From positions 1-64,000 of the forward strand of contig JAFIGD010000018.1 of NCBI GenBank assembly GCA_020831625.1: a stretch of DNA of 64,000 nt, read 5' to 3'. Made by a program: the position numbers and the translations under genes. The notes under the pieces were generated by a model. That model was given only the letters and a program-made list of their open reading frames with translations, was not told where the DNA came from and ran no database searches. Position 1 is the first letter of the stretch, and each line of letters opens with the position of its first letter. This document shows positions 50,644 to 61,200 of this stretch, piece after piece. The stretch comes from Verrucomicrobiota bacterium. Lineage in GTDB: Bacteria > Verrucomicrobiota > Kiritimatiellia > SS1-B-03-39 > UBA6053.

Positions 50644-52155
50644 TCATTGGTTTTCGATCTGGGTGACGTTGTTAAGATGAAGCGCGTCGAGCAATGGCTG
50701 GCCGCCAGCGAATGAGTTTTGAATCAGCAAATTGTCCGTGTCGGAGATGGATGCCATGCGCTGAAATGAACGGCTGAAGGTGACATCGGTGAATTCAAGC
50801 CGTTCGACGCCCTGGATTCTAATGCCTGAGTTTTGATCGAAGCCGCAGTTCCGGAAGCGGATGGCGCCATAACGCAGATTATCCGGAAGAGCATGGACGA
50901 CAATGCCGCTGCAGCCGATAAAATCGCAGTTTTCGAAATCATAGCTGCCCTGGGGGCTCTTGCAGGCCCAGCCGAGGCGGACACCGTTTGCCCGCGGGTT
51001 GTAACCCACCAGTCCCAGAACCCGAATGGCGTCATCCCCGCCATCCAGATAAGGGGCCATGTGGTGCGCCCCGGCGAAGGGGTCGTCATTGCAGACCATC
51101 AGACAATCCTCAATCAGCACGTCCCGGCAGCCGCCAAGATTGAAGCCGTCCAGCCATTCGGGATTGCTGGCCGGCGGGGAAAGCACTTTGCACCGCGCAA
51201 AGTGCAGATGGTCGCTGTTTTTGACATTGATGTTCCAGACCCGGCCGTTGCGGAGGGTGAGGTCGTGGATCGTGATGCGGCTGGAGTTGGTTATAAACAG
51301 GGGGGACTGCATGAGCGGGTCATCCGTAGCCACGGGTTGCAGGGATTGCCAGTATTCATTGGCTTGCATTCCGGCGGCGTAGTCGTTGCGCCCCAATCCG
51401 AAATTTTCGCAGGAGCGCTGATCCAGGCATCCTAATCCGGAGATGACAACGTTTTCGCATTCATGAAGCCACAGACCGGCACCCGCACGGCGGTTTTCTC
51501 CCGGCGCGCCGATGGCGATATTGATCAATGCTCCGGCTGAGAAATGGATATGGCAATTTCGGGCGTTGTGCAGCCGCAGAGGCTCCGTCTGGTAAATGCC
51601 GGCGGGGATGTGGAGGGTGCGACCGGTGTCATTGATTTCCCGGAAGGCCTGTCGGAATGCGTCGGTGTGATCTCGATCCGAAGGGGTGGTAAACGAGCGA
51701 AAGTCAAGCATCTCCCGTCCGGCACGCAGCTCCCTTCCCGTCTGGGCGGGTGTTTTATTTTCAAGAATCAGGCAGAAAACCGGCAATTTGTTGATTTGCA
51801 CGATCAGGCAGGGTGCATCGTCCCGAAGAGAAAGGCAAAGGCGAGTCTTGTCGTCCCCGTCGACCCCGGCCCGGATGTGCTTGCGCAACGGATAAACCGC
51901 GAACGAGTTGATCGGTTCGTTCACTTGAATCGACGCCACCCCGCCGGCATTCACGACATGCGCGTAGTGATAGGCCATAAGCCTCGGTGGCAGGCGCATA
52001 TTTTCGTGGGGCATGCTCTGGAGGAAGGCACTGAGTTTTTCGCACTCTCCGGGATCGATTCCCGGAGAAACCGTCACGGGGATTTCCGTGTAGTCAATGT
52101 GAAGCGAGAAGACGGTGCTGGTCAAGTCGCCGGGGAAATGATTGATTCGCCGCAT
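50644..52155 (-). CDS. Beta-helix glycosidase-like protein (GH28/GH49-type), cytoplasmic
   Basis: 503 residues without a signal peptide. An N-terminal beta domain (about 1-145) precedes MLDFRSFTTPSDRDHTDAFR, the usual beginning of pectate-lyase-fold glycosidases, then coils with NPEWLDGFNLGGCRDVLIED and MVCNDDP, where paired acidic residues lie as in GH28/GH49 active sites. The N-terminal beta domain plus helix layout recalls GH49-type enzymes. A family cannot be fixed by eye. It is transcribed away from the SGNH gene across an AT-rich divergent spacer (52156-52286). It probably cleaves imported fragments. Confidence 0.7.
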   Translation of the reverse strand: MRRINHFPGDLTSTVFSLHIDYTEIPVTVSPGIDPGECEKLSAFLQSMPHENMRLPPRLMAYHYAHVVNAGGVASIQVNEPINSFAVYPLRKHIRAGVDGDDKTRLCLSLRDDAPCLIVQINKLPVFCLILENKTPAQTGRELRAGREMLDFRSFTTPSDRDHTDAFRQAFREINDTGRTLHIPAGIYQTEPLRLHNARNCHIHFSAGALINIAIGAPGENRRAGAGLWLHECENVVISGLGCLDQRSCENFGLGRNDYAAGMQANEYWQSLQPVATDDPLMQSPLFITNSSRITIHDLTLRNGRVWNINVKNSDHLHFARCKVLSPPASNPEWLDGFNLGGCRDVLIEDCLMVCNDDPFAGAHHMAPYLDGGDDAIRVLGLVGYNPRANGVRLGWACKSPQGSYDFENCDFIGCSGIVVHALPDNLRYGAIRFRNCGFDQNSGIRIQGVERLEFTDVTFSRSFQRMASISDTDNLLIQNSFAGGQPLLDALHLNNVTQIENQ

Positions 52156-52286
52156 GGGGGTGTTCCTGGTTTTCCGGGGTTTTTTAATATTATCTTTTTT
52201 TTGATTGGATTTGCAAAATAAATATATTATTATTTATGATATTCCTTCATGAATCGACATCTTTTCTGAATCCCGAGGTATTTCAA

Positions 52287-54473
52287 ATGGTCTATAAAAA
52301 AGCTCTCAATAGCGCGCGCACCCGTTCCTTTACATTTCGTGACATTATCATTTGTCTTATTCTGATGCTGACCGGCACGGGGGGCAATCTGAGTGCCGGG
52401 GTTGTGCTCAATGATTTGTTTTCCCCGGGAATGGTCCTGCAGCAGGGGGTTCCGATTCCAGTATGGGGTGAGGCCCCCGCCGGAATGGAGGTGCTTGTGC
52501 GGCTTAACGGAGCGGAGCGGAGGGCCGGAGCCAACCAACAGGGGCGGTGGCGGGTTGAATTCCCGCCCATGCAGGCCTCAACGGAGCCGCTGACGTTGGA
52601 AATCACCGGAGAAAACACCCGCCGGATCGAACCGGTGTTTATCGGAAATGTGGTGGTTGCGGCGGGCGGACGGCAGTGGAGGCCTTCTGTGAGAGTCCGA
52701 ACCGGAGAAATACAGGAGGGGCTTGCTGTTTTCACGGTTTCCGGAGCCTCCGCTTTGGCGCCGTTGGATGAGATCAAGGGTGAGTGGAGTTCGGGTTCCG
52801 GCATGGTTTCCTCCCTTGCCCTGGAAATCGGGAGGCGCCTGCGGGAACAGACCGGCGCGCCAGTGGGCATCCTGTTGGTTCATGCCGCGACATCGCTGGA
52901 GAGCTGGATTCCCCGGGACCTGTTGGAGGAACTGCCGGCGGCGGCGCCGATTATTGAGTTTTTTGATCAACGCGGCTGGTCGGAGGACACGGAATCCGCG
53001 GTGGCGGACTATGAAACACGGCTTGCCGCCTGGGTTCGGGAAGGCCGGAACCTGCCCCTTGAGCCCGAGCCCCGGCCCACCCCGGAACCGCCGCCGTCAC
53101 GGTTGAATGAAGCCCCGGCCACCCGGTTCAACGGGATGCTTGCTCCACTGAGCGGACTTCCCGTGCGGGGAGTGATTTGGGCCCACGGGGAGGAGGAGTC
53201 GATTGTGGGGCGGGCGGCGCAGTATGGCGAAGTATTGCCGGCGGCGCTGTTTGGCTTCCGCCGTTTGTTTGACCGGGAGGATTTGCCGATTACGGTGGTT
53301 CAGTTCGGACAGTTCCGCGCGAACCGGCTCGATGACCGGGCGGGTGCTGAAATGAGGGAGGGACAATGGAACGTTCAGAAAAATCCGGCGAACCGGGTGG
53401 TGGTGAGTCTGGACCTCGGAGCCTCCCCCGATCCCGGAATCCTGGCGGATCGAATATCCGCGATGCAGATTGCCCAGTGGAGCGGGGAGGCTGAATATTA
53501 TCCCCACCTGATATCGCATGAACGAAATGGGGAGCACATTCTGCTGACCTTCGCCCGTACCGGGGGAGGCCTTGAGATCAGGGGCGGTGAAGTGAAGGAT
53601 GTGATTCTGGAGGATAAGAAACGCTCCCGGTGGGTCAGGGCCGAGGCGGTTGTCCGGGGGGACCGGATGGCGGTGCGGGCGCAGGGTGTGGACCAGCCGG
53701 GTGCCGTCCGGTATGCCTGGGGAAGCCAATTGTCAGCCGAAGGAACTCTGTTTGGCATGAACGGCCTGCCGGTCCCGTCTTTCCGCACGGATGAATCCCG
53801 TCTTGCCACGGCGGGGACGGTGAGGCCCGATGCGGTTTTTCGTCACTCCCTGATTTCGGAGCAGTATGTGGAGGATCCGAAGCTTCCCCGGGTGCTGCTG
53901 ATGGGGGATTCGATTGCGATCGGCCAAATCCCGACCATGCGCCGTTATCTTGAGGGAAAAGCGAATGTGCTGGTGGGAAATAATTTCAAGGGGAACGGGA
54001 TGTTCACAAGCGGGCATGCGCTTGGGGGTGACACGCTTAAATCCTTTCTGAAGGCGACCGGACCGTACGACGTCATTCAGTTCAATATGGGGGTGCACGA
54101 GTTTGCATCCGCAACCCGGCCCGAAGAGCAGGCGAAGGCCTATGCGGAGCGCTTGCGCAGAGTGGTGGAGGTGTTCCGAACGCACAATCCGGATGGACAT
54201 CTGATTTGGTGCAGTTCTACCGGCACCCATGGGGACAATCTGATTGACCGGTTTCCTCTCTATTTGTCGGGTGCGACCGCGTTCAATGCCGCGGCGTTGG
54301 AGGTGATGGAGGAGCTGCGGGTTCCGGTCAGCGATCTCTTCGCCTTAACCCAGCCGCGGGTGGAGGAGTTTATCGGCAGCGACCGGATTCACATCCGGGG
54401 GGAGGCGCGGACGGAGGTCACGGAGTTCCTGGCCCGGAATATCCTTCGCGCTCTGGGCGAGGACATTCCATGA
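52287..54473 (+). CDS. Secreted two-domain esterase: degenerate sialate-O-acetylesterase-like domain plus SGNH hydrolase
   Basis: About 728 residues with signal peptide. The first part follows sialate O-acetylesterases (FSPGMVLQQGVPIPVWGEAP), but the GQSNM nucleophile block is replaced by AAGGRQWRPS, the WYQGESN block by WAHGEEES, and the expected DIHP block by DPGI, so this half looks catalytically dead. The second part (from about residue 530) is an SGNH hydrolase: GDSIAIG with the nucleophile serine, a downstream G-rich block, NMGVHE, and the SDRIH acid-histidine pair, all consistent with activity. GAGGT precedes the ATG. It probably deacylates the same glycan as its neighbours; the dead domain may bind it. 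Confidence 0.78.
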   Translation: MVYKKALNSARTRSFTFRDIIICLILMLTGTGGNLSAGVVLNDLFSPGMVLQQGVPIPVWGEAPAGMEVLVRLNGAERRAGANQQGRWRVEFPPMQASTEPLTLEITGENTRRIEPVFIGNVVVAAGGRQWRPSVRVRTGEIQEGLAVFTVSGASALAPLDEIKGEWSSGSGMVSSLALEIGRRLREQTGAPVGILLVHAATSLESWIPRDLLEELPAAAPIIEFFDQRGWSEDTESAVADYETRLAAWVREGRNLPLEPEPRPTPEPPPSRLNEAPATRFNGMLAPLSGLPVRGVIWAHGEEESIVGRAAQYGEVLPAALFGFRRLFDREDLPITVVQFGQFRANRLDDRAGAEMREGQWNVQKNPANRVVVSLDLGASPDPGILADRISAMQIAQWSGEAEYYPHLISHERNGEHILLTFARTGGGLEIRGGEVKDVILEDKKRSRWVRAEAVVRGDRMAVRAQGVDQPGAVRYAWGSQLSAEGTLFGMNGLPVPSFRTDESRLATAGTVRPDAVFRHSLISEQYVEDPKLPRVLLMGDSIAIGQIPTMRRYLEGKANVLVGNNFKGNGMFTSGHALGGDTLKSFLKATGPYDVIQFNMGVHEFASATRPEEQAKAYAERLRRVVEVFRTHNPDGHLIWCSSTGTHGDNLIDRFPLYLSGATAFNAAALEVMEELRVPVSDLFALTQPRVEEFIGSDRIHIRGEARTEVTEFLARNILRALGEDIP

Positions 54474-54545
54474 ATCAGGCGCGCCTTTATGATTGAAATT
54501 TTGCATTTGAGAAAAAAAACTGTCTAACGCAGAATATAGGAGGCC

Positions 54546-57500
54546 ATGATGTATCTGTATAAAATCCGTGCCTTGTTGACCGCCCTGTTGTATACAACAT
54601 TCAGGCTGGCGGCCCACGAGTTTTTTGTGTCTCCAAATGGAGATGATGCGCATCCGGGCACGCAGGCACTGCCGTTCGCCAGTCTGGAACAGGCCCGTGA
54701 CGCTGTGCGGGATCTTCGAAGTCAGGTGAGCGTAAGCGAACCGGTCACGGTGTGGCTTGAGGGTGGCGATTATATCCTTGAAAACAGACTGCAGTTCACC
54801 ACGCTGGATTCCAATGTCCGATACCGGGCGCTGCCCGGTGAAATTCCGCGTGTGCTGGGCGGTCCCTCGATCAGTGCCTCCGACTTCCAGCTTGTGACCA
54901 GCCAGTCCCCTGTCTGGAACCGTTTGCTTACATCGGCCCGGGGAAATGTGGTGGCGGCCGATCTCGCGGCGTTGGGGATCAGCGATTACGGCACCCTGCG
55001 AAGCCGGGGGTTTTCCGGCGTGAGCAATTCACCGATGGAATTATACGTGAACGGGCGGCCCATGACCCTCGCCCGGTGGCCGAACCGGGGATCATTCGCC
55101 AATACGTCCTCTCCGGTAAGCGCCCTGCAGTTCACGTACACCGGAACGCGCCCGGAGCGGTGGACGGAGGCGGATGAGCTTTGGGTTCACGGATATTTCC
55201 AGCATTTATGGGCGGATTTCGCCCGCCCGGCGGTGTTGGATACCGCGAACAAAACCATCACCTTGACAGAAGAAATGACCTACGGAATGCAAACCGGCCG
55301 TCCGTGGTTCGCCTTCAATCTGCTGGAGGAGCTGGATATTCCGGGGGAATACTACATTGATCGAAGCACAGGGATGCTGTATTATTGGCCCTCGGCTCCG
55401 TTGGAGGAATCGGATTTTGTGCTGTCAAAACTGGAAAACGAGTTGATCCGGATTCAGGGAGCAGCGGATATGCTGTTTGAGGGTGTGACGTTTCTGGCGG
55501 GAAGGCAATCCCTGTTGAGAATCACAGAGGGAGAAAACAACCGCTTTGTTCACTGCCGGTTTCTCGGTTCCGGTCATGCCGGGGTGATAATTGACGGAAC
55601 CGGAAACGGGCTTGAGCGCTGTGAGGTGGCGTACACCGGGGGCGCGGCTGTCATCCTGGACGGAGGGGACCGGGCCACACTGACCCCCGGGGGGAATTAT
55701 GTGAAACACAGCCGAATCCATCATTTCGGACGGTTGACGCTGACCTATCAGGGAGGCGTTCATTTCCGGGGAGTCGGCCAGGTCGCCCGTCACAACCGGA
55801 TTCATGACGGCGATCACACGGGGGTTCGGATTATCGGGAATGACCATGAGCTGGCCTATAATCATATACATGATGTCCTTAAATGGACCTACGATATGGG
55901 GATGATCTATACGGGCCGGGACTGGAGTTTCCGGGGAAATGTCATCCGGCGTAATTTTCTGCACGACGGACTGAGCGGATTCAGTTCGTTTGTTTTTGGC
56001 GTGTATCTGGATGATGCAGCCAGCGGTTACGAAGTGGACAGTAATGTGTTTTATAAGGTCGGAGGAGCCGCGATGTTTAACGCGGGCGGGCATGAAAACC
56101 GCTGGATCAATAATTATGTGGTGGATTCCGGCGCGTTTCACCGTGGCGAATTCCGTAACAGTCAGCTTTCGAGCAATCAAAATACCGGAAATTCCTGGGA
56201 TATGCTGCATAAACTGAACCAATTCCCCTGGAAAGAGGAGACCTGGCTAAACGCTTATCCCGAACTGGCCCCTGTTCCCAACACTTATTCCGGTGCCAGA
56301 AGCTGGTACGACCCCATTTATAATCGGGTGAATCAGAACATCAGTTGGCTGAATAACGTACAGTATCAAGGATCGGTCTACGGTTTTTATGAGAGCCGGG
56401 CGAATAATTTGAACGATTTCGGTGATTCACCGTTGAATCCGAAATTCCGGGATATCCAGACGCTGGATTTCACATTGGAGGCGAATTCCCCGGCGCATGG
56501 ACTTCCCGGCTTTGAGGAAATTCCGTTTTATGAAATCGGTCTGCCGCCGCTGTGGACGGGAGCCCGGAGTCAAAACTGGCAGGATCCGCAGAACTGGTCT
56601 CCTTCCTTTGTTCCCGATCAACTGGATACCGCTTTGTTTGACCGTTCGGTATCAGACACCCCGGAAGTGGAGGTCCAGGCGGAAATCCGGGTCCGGCGGA
56701 TCATGATTTCGGGTGCGGACCCGCTGGAAATCTCGGGGCTGAGTCCGGATCGGCGTTTGTTTCTCGGCGGGGGCGGGTTTCGGGTAACCGAAGGCACGCA
56801 TATGATTCTGGGCGAAAAAAGTGTGGCCCCGGCCGCGGGGGATCTGCTGCTGCAGAATAATACCGATTTTGAGATCGCAGAGGGCGCGGAGCTGAGAATC
56901 AACGCCCGACTCCATCACGGGAATAATCAAAACCGGACCCACAGGAAAACCGGGGAGGGCGTATTGAGTATCCTCTCGAACAACGGGGATCTCCCCGGCA
57001 CCTGGAAATTATCGGATGACCTTGGTTTTGAGGTGTGGAACGGAACGCTGCGGATCGAGCATCCTTATGCGTTGGGAGCCCTCTCCAACCGGGTCAGAGT
57101 GTTTGCCGGCGGCAGTCTTGAGTTGGCGGACAATTTTCCTTCTTCAAGCGGGCATTTTTATCTAAACGGAACCGGCCACAACCTGCAGGGCGCGCTGCGC
57201 ACGGACGGCGGCGGTGACCGGGTGGTCGCATCGCATCCGGTGGGACAGGTTGTGATAGAATCCGGAAGCGCGATTCGGGTGGACAGCCACAGTCTGGTGA
57301 TCGGCCGCGCCCTGTCCGGGGAAGGGGATCTGTCCAAAACCGGGGAGGGAACCCTCATTCTCGCGGCCGGTGAGAACAGTCACAGTGGTGAAACAGCGGT
57401 GGAGGGGGGCGCTTTATTCGTGAACGGGACCCTGAATTCTGGCGCGGTCCGGGTGTCTGCAGGCGCGGCGCTGGGCGGGAGCGGATCGTTTGCGGGAGGT

Positions 57501-58244
57501 GTCCGCATAAAGGACAGCGGAGAGCTGTACGCGAATCCGGAAGCCGGATATCCGGTTTTTGCCAATGATCTGCATCTGGAATCGGAGGCAGTGTTCAGGT
57601 TTACGCCCGACCCCGCGAACGAGGGTGTTGCCGTGGCCGGAACGCTCACGCTGGACGGCACGCTGAATGTGGTGTCCGGTGATTCCCTGGAAACCGGCGT
57701 GTATACCCTGTTCAGCTATGAGGGTGACCTTGAGGATCAGGGACTGGAAGTGGGAGAGGTGACGGACGGCTCCAGAGTATACCGGATTGACACCTCTGTT
57801 CAAGGCATCGTGCGTCTGACGGTTCGCACGCCTTTTGATCAGTGGGTGCTGGACATCTTTGAAGACCCGGAGGCGCCGGAGGCGGATCCGGAGTATGTGG
57901 ATCCCGAGAAAAGAATGACGACGTATCAGCAGTTTCTGGCCGGACTCGATCCGCTGGATCCGGAGTCACGGTTTGAACTGCAAACGGCCAAACAGACAAC
58001 CGAAGGGGAGTTCCGGATCCGCTGGTCCACAATCGGCGGCAGACGGTACCGGGTGATGTACAGCGATCACCTGGGCGGCACGGATCCGGATCCTTTTGTC
58101 GATGTGGTCCGGGATGTGGAATCAGAAACCGCGCCCGGTCCGGAGGGAGAAGCGGGGATGATGGAATTCATAGACGACTTCTCGCTGACCCCCGAACCCG
58201 CCAACCCTTACCGGTTTTATCGAATCCGGCTGGTGCTTCCGTAA
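54546..58244 (+). CDS. Very large secreted GH141-like beta-helix protein with autotransporter-associated repeats
   Basis: 1232 residues. A signal peptide is followed by HEFFVSPNGDDAHPGTQALP, then the GH141-like landmarks: MELYVNGRPMTLARWPNRG, ELWVHGYF, FNLLEELDIPGEYYIDRSTG, and beta-helix coils (NRIHDGDHTGVRIIGNDHEL, YDMGMIYTGRDW). From about residue 670 an extracellular beta region begins (WTGARSQNWQDPQNWSP), including an autotransporter-associated strand repeat (GEGDLSKTGEGTLILAAGEN). A C-terminal domain has FLAGLDPLDPESRF. No autotransporter barrel is present. TAGGAGG precedes paired ATGs at 54546. It is followed 22 bp later by a paralogue with an almost identical first 40 residues. Confidence 0.78.
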   Translation: MMYLYKIRALLTALLYTTFRLAAHEFFVSPNGDDAHPGTQALPFASLEQARDAVRDLRSQVSVSEPVTVWLEGGDYILENRLQFTTLDSNVRYRALPGEIPRVLGGPSISASDFQLVTSQSPVWNRLLTSARGNVVAADLAALGISDYGTLRSRGFSGVSNSPMELYVNGRPMTLARWPNRGSFANTSSPVSALQFTYTGTRPERWTEADELWVHGYFQHLWADFARPAVLDTANKTITLTEEMTYGMQTGRPWFAFNLLEELDIPGEYYIDRSTGMLYYWPSAPLEESDFVLSKLENELIRIQGAADMLFEGVTFLAGRQSLLRITEGENNRFVHCRFLGSGHAGVIIDGTGNGLERCEVAYTGGAAVILDGGDRATLTPGGNYVKHSRIHHFGRLTLTYQGGVHFRGVGQVARHNRIHDGDHTGVRIIGNDHELAYNHIHDVLKWTYDMGMIYTGRDWSFRGNVIRRNFLHDGLSGFSSFVFGVYLDDAASGYEVDSNVFYKVGGAAMFNAGGHENRWINNYVVDSGAFHRGEFRNSQLSSNQNTGNSWDMLHKLNQFPWKEETWLNAYPELAPVPNTYSGARSWYDPIYNRVNQNISWLNNVQYQGSVYGFYESRANNLNDFGDSPLNPKFRDIQTLDFTLEANSPAHGLPGFEEIPFYEIGLPPLWTGARSQNWQDPQNWSPSFVPDQLDTALFDRSVSDTPEVEVQAEIRVRRIMISGADPLEISGLSPDRRLFLGGGGFRVTEGTHMILGEKSVAPAAGDLLLQNNTDFEIAEGAELRINARLHHGNNQNRTHRKTGEGVLSILSNNGDLPGTWKLSDDLGFEVWNGTLRIEHPYALGALSNRVRVFAGGSLELADNFPSSSGHFYLNGTGHNLQGALRTDGGGDRVVASHPVGQVVIESGSAIRVDSHSLVIGRALSGEGDLSKTGEGTLILAAGENSHSGETAVEGGALFVNGTLNSGAVRVSAGAALGGSGSFAGGVRIKDSGELYANPEAGYPVFANDLHLESEAVFRFTPDPANEGVAVAGTLTLDGTLNVVSGDSLETGVYTLFSYEGDLEDQGLEVGEVTDGSRVYRIDTSVQGIVRLTVRTPFDQWVLDIFEDPEAPEADPEYVDPEKRMTTYQQFLAGLDPLDPESRFELQTAKQTTEGEFRIRWSTIGGRRYRVMYSDHLGGTDPDPFVDVVRDVESETAPGPEGEAGMMEFIDDFSLTPEPANPYRFYRIRLVLP

Positions 58245-58266
58245 CGTTTATTTATCAAAGGTGATC

Positions 58267-61200
58267 ATGATGTATCCATATAAAATCCGCCTTTTGTTTG
58301 CCGTCCTGTTCTATACAATATGCAGGCTGTCGGCCCACGAGTTTTTTGTGTCTCCGAATGGAGATGATGCGTATCCGGGCACGGAGGCGCTGCCTTTTGC
58401 GACCTTGGAGAGAGCGCGTGATGCAATTCGGGATCTGAAAGCTCTTCCAGAAGGCTTGCCGACCGGCGGGGTTACCGTGGTGCTGGGAGGCGGGGTGTAC
58501 CATGTGGAGAACTCCATCCACCTGACCGGTCAGGATTCAGGAACCGCTGACGCCCCCGTCATCTACCGCTCCGCTCCCGGAGAAGTCGCCACACTCTATG
58601 GCGGCCGGGTGTTGGATCGATCCGCCTTCACGCCCGTTACGGACACGGATATCTTGAACCGCATCATCAGTGAAACCGCCCGCAGCAATTTGCTGGAGGT
58701 GGATCTGGCCGCACAGGGAATAAAGGACTACGGCCAATTATCCCGGCGGGGGTTCGCATTGGGAAACCCCGTAACTCCGCTGCAGCTGTATGTCGACGGC
58801 GAGCACTTGACCCGGGCCCGTTATCCAAATAAAGGCGATGGCTACATGCAAATCCATTCGATCGTGGATGCGGGGCCGGTCCTGGGGGATGGGGATTTCA
58901 ACACGCGCGGCGGCACCTTTGTTTCTTCGGATCCCCGTCCGGAACTGTGGGCGGATGTGACCAATGCCTGGGTTAACGGTGTCATCAGCAGGGACTGGTC
59001 GTGGACCTTCAACCGGATTGCGGACTATACCCCGGGCAACAGACGGATTACCATGGCCGAAGGCGAGGTCTATGGCATTCGGACCGACTCTAATTTCTTT
59101 TTCGTGGAGAATGTCCTTGAGGAAATCGACCAACCGGGTGAGTACTTCCTGGATCCCTCCACCGGCATGCTCTACCTGTGGCCGCCCGAGGGTTTTGATG
59201 AGGCTGAAATAAGCGTTTCAATTCTAGCGGATCCGATGCTCATCCTTACGAATACCGAGTATGTCACGTTTCGCGGGATCCGATTCTTTGTATCACGGCA
59301 TAGAGCCATAAACGCAACCGGCAATCACCTGCGCTTTGAAGCTTGTGAAATCTCCGGGTTTGGACACTCCGGCGCCAATCTAACGGGGTCGGATATCGTC
59401 GTTGACTCCTGTAACATCCATAATATCGGGGGGCAAATCATCAGGCTGGAGGGCGGGGACTGGGACACATTGACCCCCTCGTCCAATCTTATACACAACA
59501 ACCATTTCCACGACTGGGGGGAATGGGTGCGCGTCTATAATCCGGCGGTCAGCCTGCGTGGCGTTGGCAATATCGTCCGGCATAACCGGTTCAATGATTT
59601 TCCGCACAATGCCATTGAGATCAGGGAGAATGATCATCTCATCGAGTACAATCTCTTTCATGACGGCATGACGGATTTCCAAGACCTTGGTGTGATCTAC
59701 GGGAACCAGGGCATGAATCCGCATCATCGCGGCACGGTCATACGGCGGAACTTCTTCCGGGATGTCGCATCCAGCCTTCCGAAGCAGAATGCGATTTACC
59801 CTGACAATTCCACGATGGACTGGACGATCGAGGAAAACGTGTTTCTCCGCGTCGGCAATGTTGAGGGTTCGTATGGGGCCATATCCGGAAACGGGCCATC
59901 CTATATGCGTTTGCGCAACAATGTTTTCGTGGATTGCGCCAACACGTTCGACGTGAGTTTCTATTTGAACACATGGGGTGCGAACCAACTCCCCGCCTAT
60001 CAAGCCAGATGGGAGGAGGTCATGAGCATCTACAACAATTTCACCGACATGCCGCATGGGCAGAAATATCCCGGCCTTCCGCTTTTGCTGGAGGAAGACC
60101 GTATCCTGCCCGACAGCAACACCTTCAAACGGAACTTGATCTGGAACCCGACGGTTTCCCGCTGGTATTCCACCACCCATTCGACCCGGGGCGGCGATTT
60201 GTCACTGATTCAGGCGCAGGACAATCTTATTGCCGGAAGTAATCCGGGATTCGTCGATTGGGAGAATGGCGACTTGTCCCTGCGGGATGACGCCTCCGTA
60301 TTTTTAGCGATACCGGACTTTGTCGCGCCTCCGTTTCACAAGATGGGATTACGGGATGCGGTGGGCATCCCCGCCGCCGCGGAGGTTCTTTCCACAGAGC
60401 CGGCCGCGGCACTGCAGGCGACAAGCGCTGAACTCAACGGGGTCTGGCGGCGGAAGTGGGGAACGACCTTCGAGATTGAGGTGTTCTGGGGCCGGACCGA
60501 TGGGGGAACCCATCCGGCGGCATGGGAGCATAACGCCCCGCTGGGCCTCCTGAATAACGGGGAGATCCCCAGTTTCAGCCACAGCGTCACCGGCCTTGAC
60601 GCCGGCACCACCTATTATTACACCTTCAGAGCAACCAATACCCTGGAAACCGTCTGGGCCGAAGAAAGCGGATCGCTGGCAACGCTCGGTGTTTCCGGCG
60701 TTGACACGGCGGGTGGCCCGACAGCGGTGGCTGCGGATTCAGCTGTGTTGCGCGGAAGGCTTACTGTCGGAGGAGCTGCAACGGCCTGGATCTGCTGGGG
60801 ACCGACGGATGGCGGACTACAGAGTACCGAAAACTGGGATCAGGTCATATCCATCGGGACGGTGCAGGCCGGCGAGGAATTCAGTGCGGTTGTGGAAGGG
60901 CTTTCCAATGAAAGCAGTTACTGGTACCGCTGCTACGTGGCGAATGAGTACGGCAAGGCATGGTCCGAGGCCGAAGTGTTCAACGCGGAGGCCGAGCAGC
61001 AAGCCGGCGGGTGGACCCCCATGGCGCTCGCCCCTTACGCCTGGTACGATGCCTCGGACACCAACACATTATGGGCGGATGTGGCTGCAACCACACCCGC
61101 AACAGCGGCCGTTGCACGATGGGACGACAAGAGCGGAAACAACCGTCATGCGACACGTGACGATCCGAATCGGCAACCTCGAACCGGTGTGCGGACAATA

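Noticed and set aside
52203-52245. Shared AT-rich box in the divergent spacer before the SGNH gene
   Set aside because: AAAATAAATATATTATTATT resembles the box in composition, but the TTTGACA end is missing on both strands; not counted as a member.
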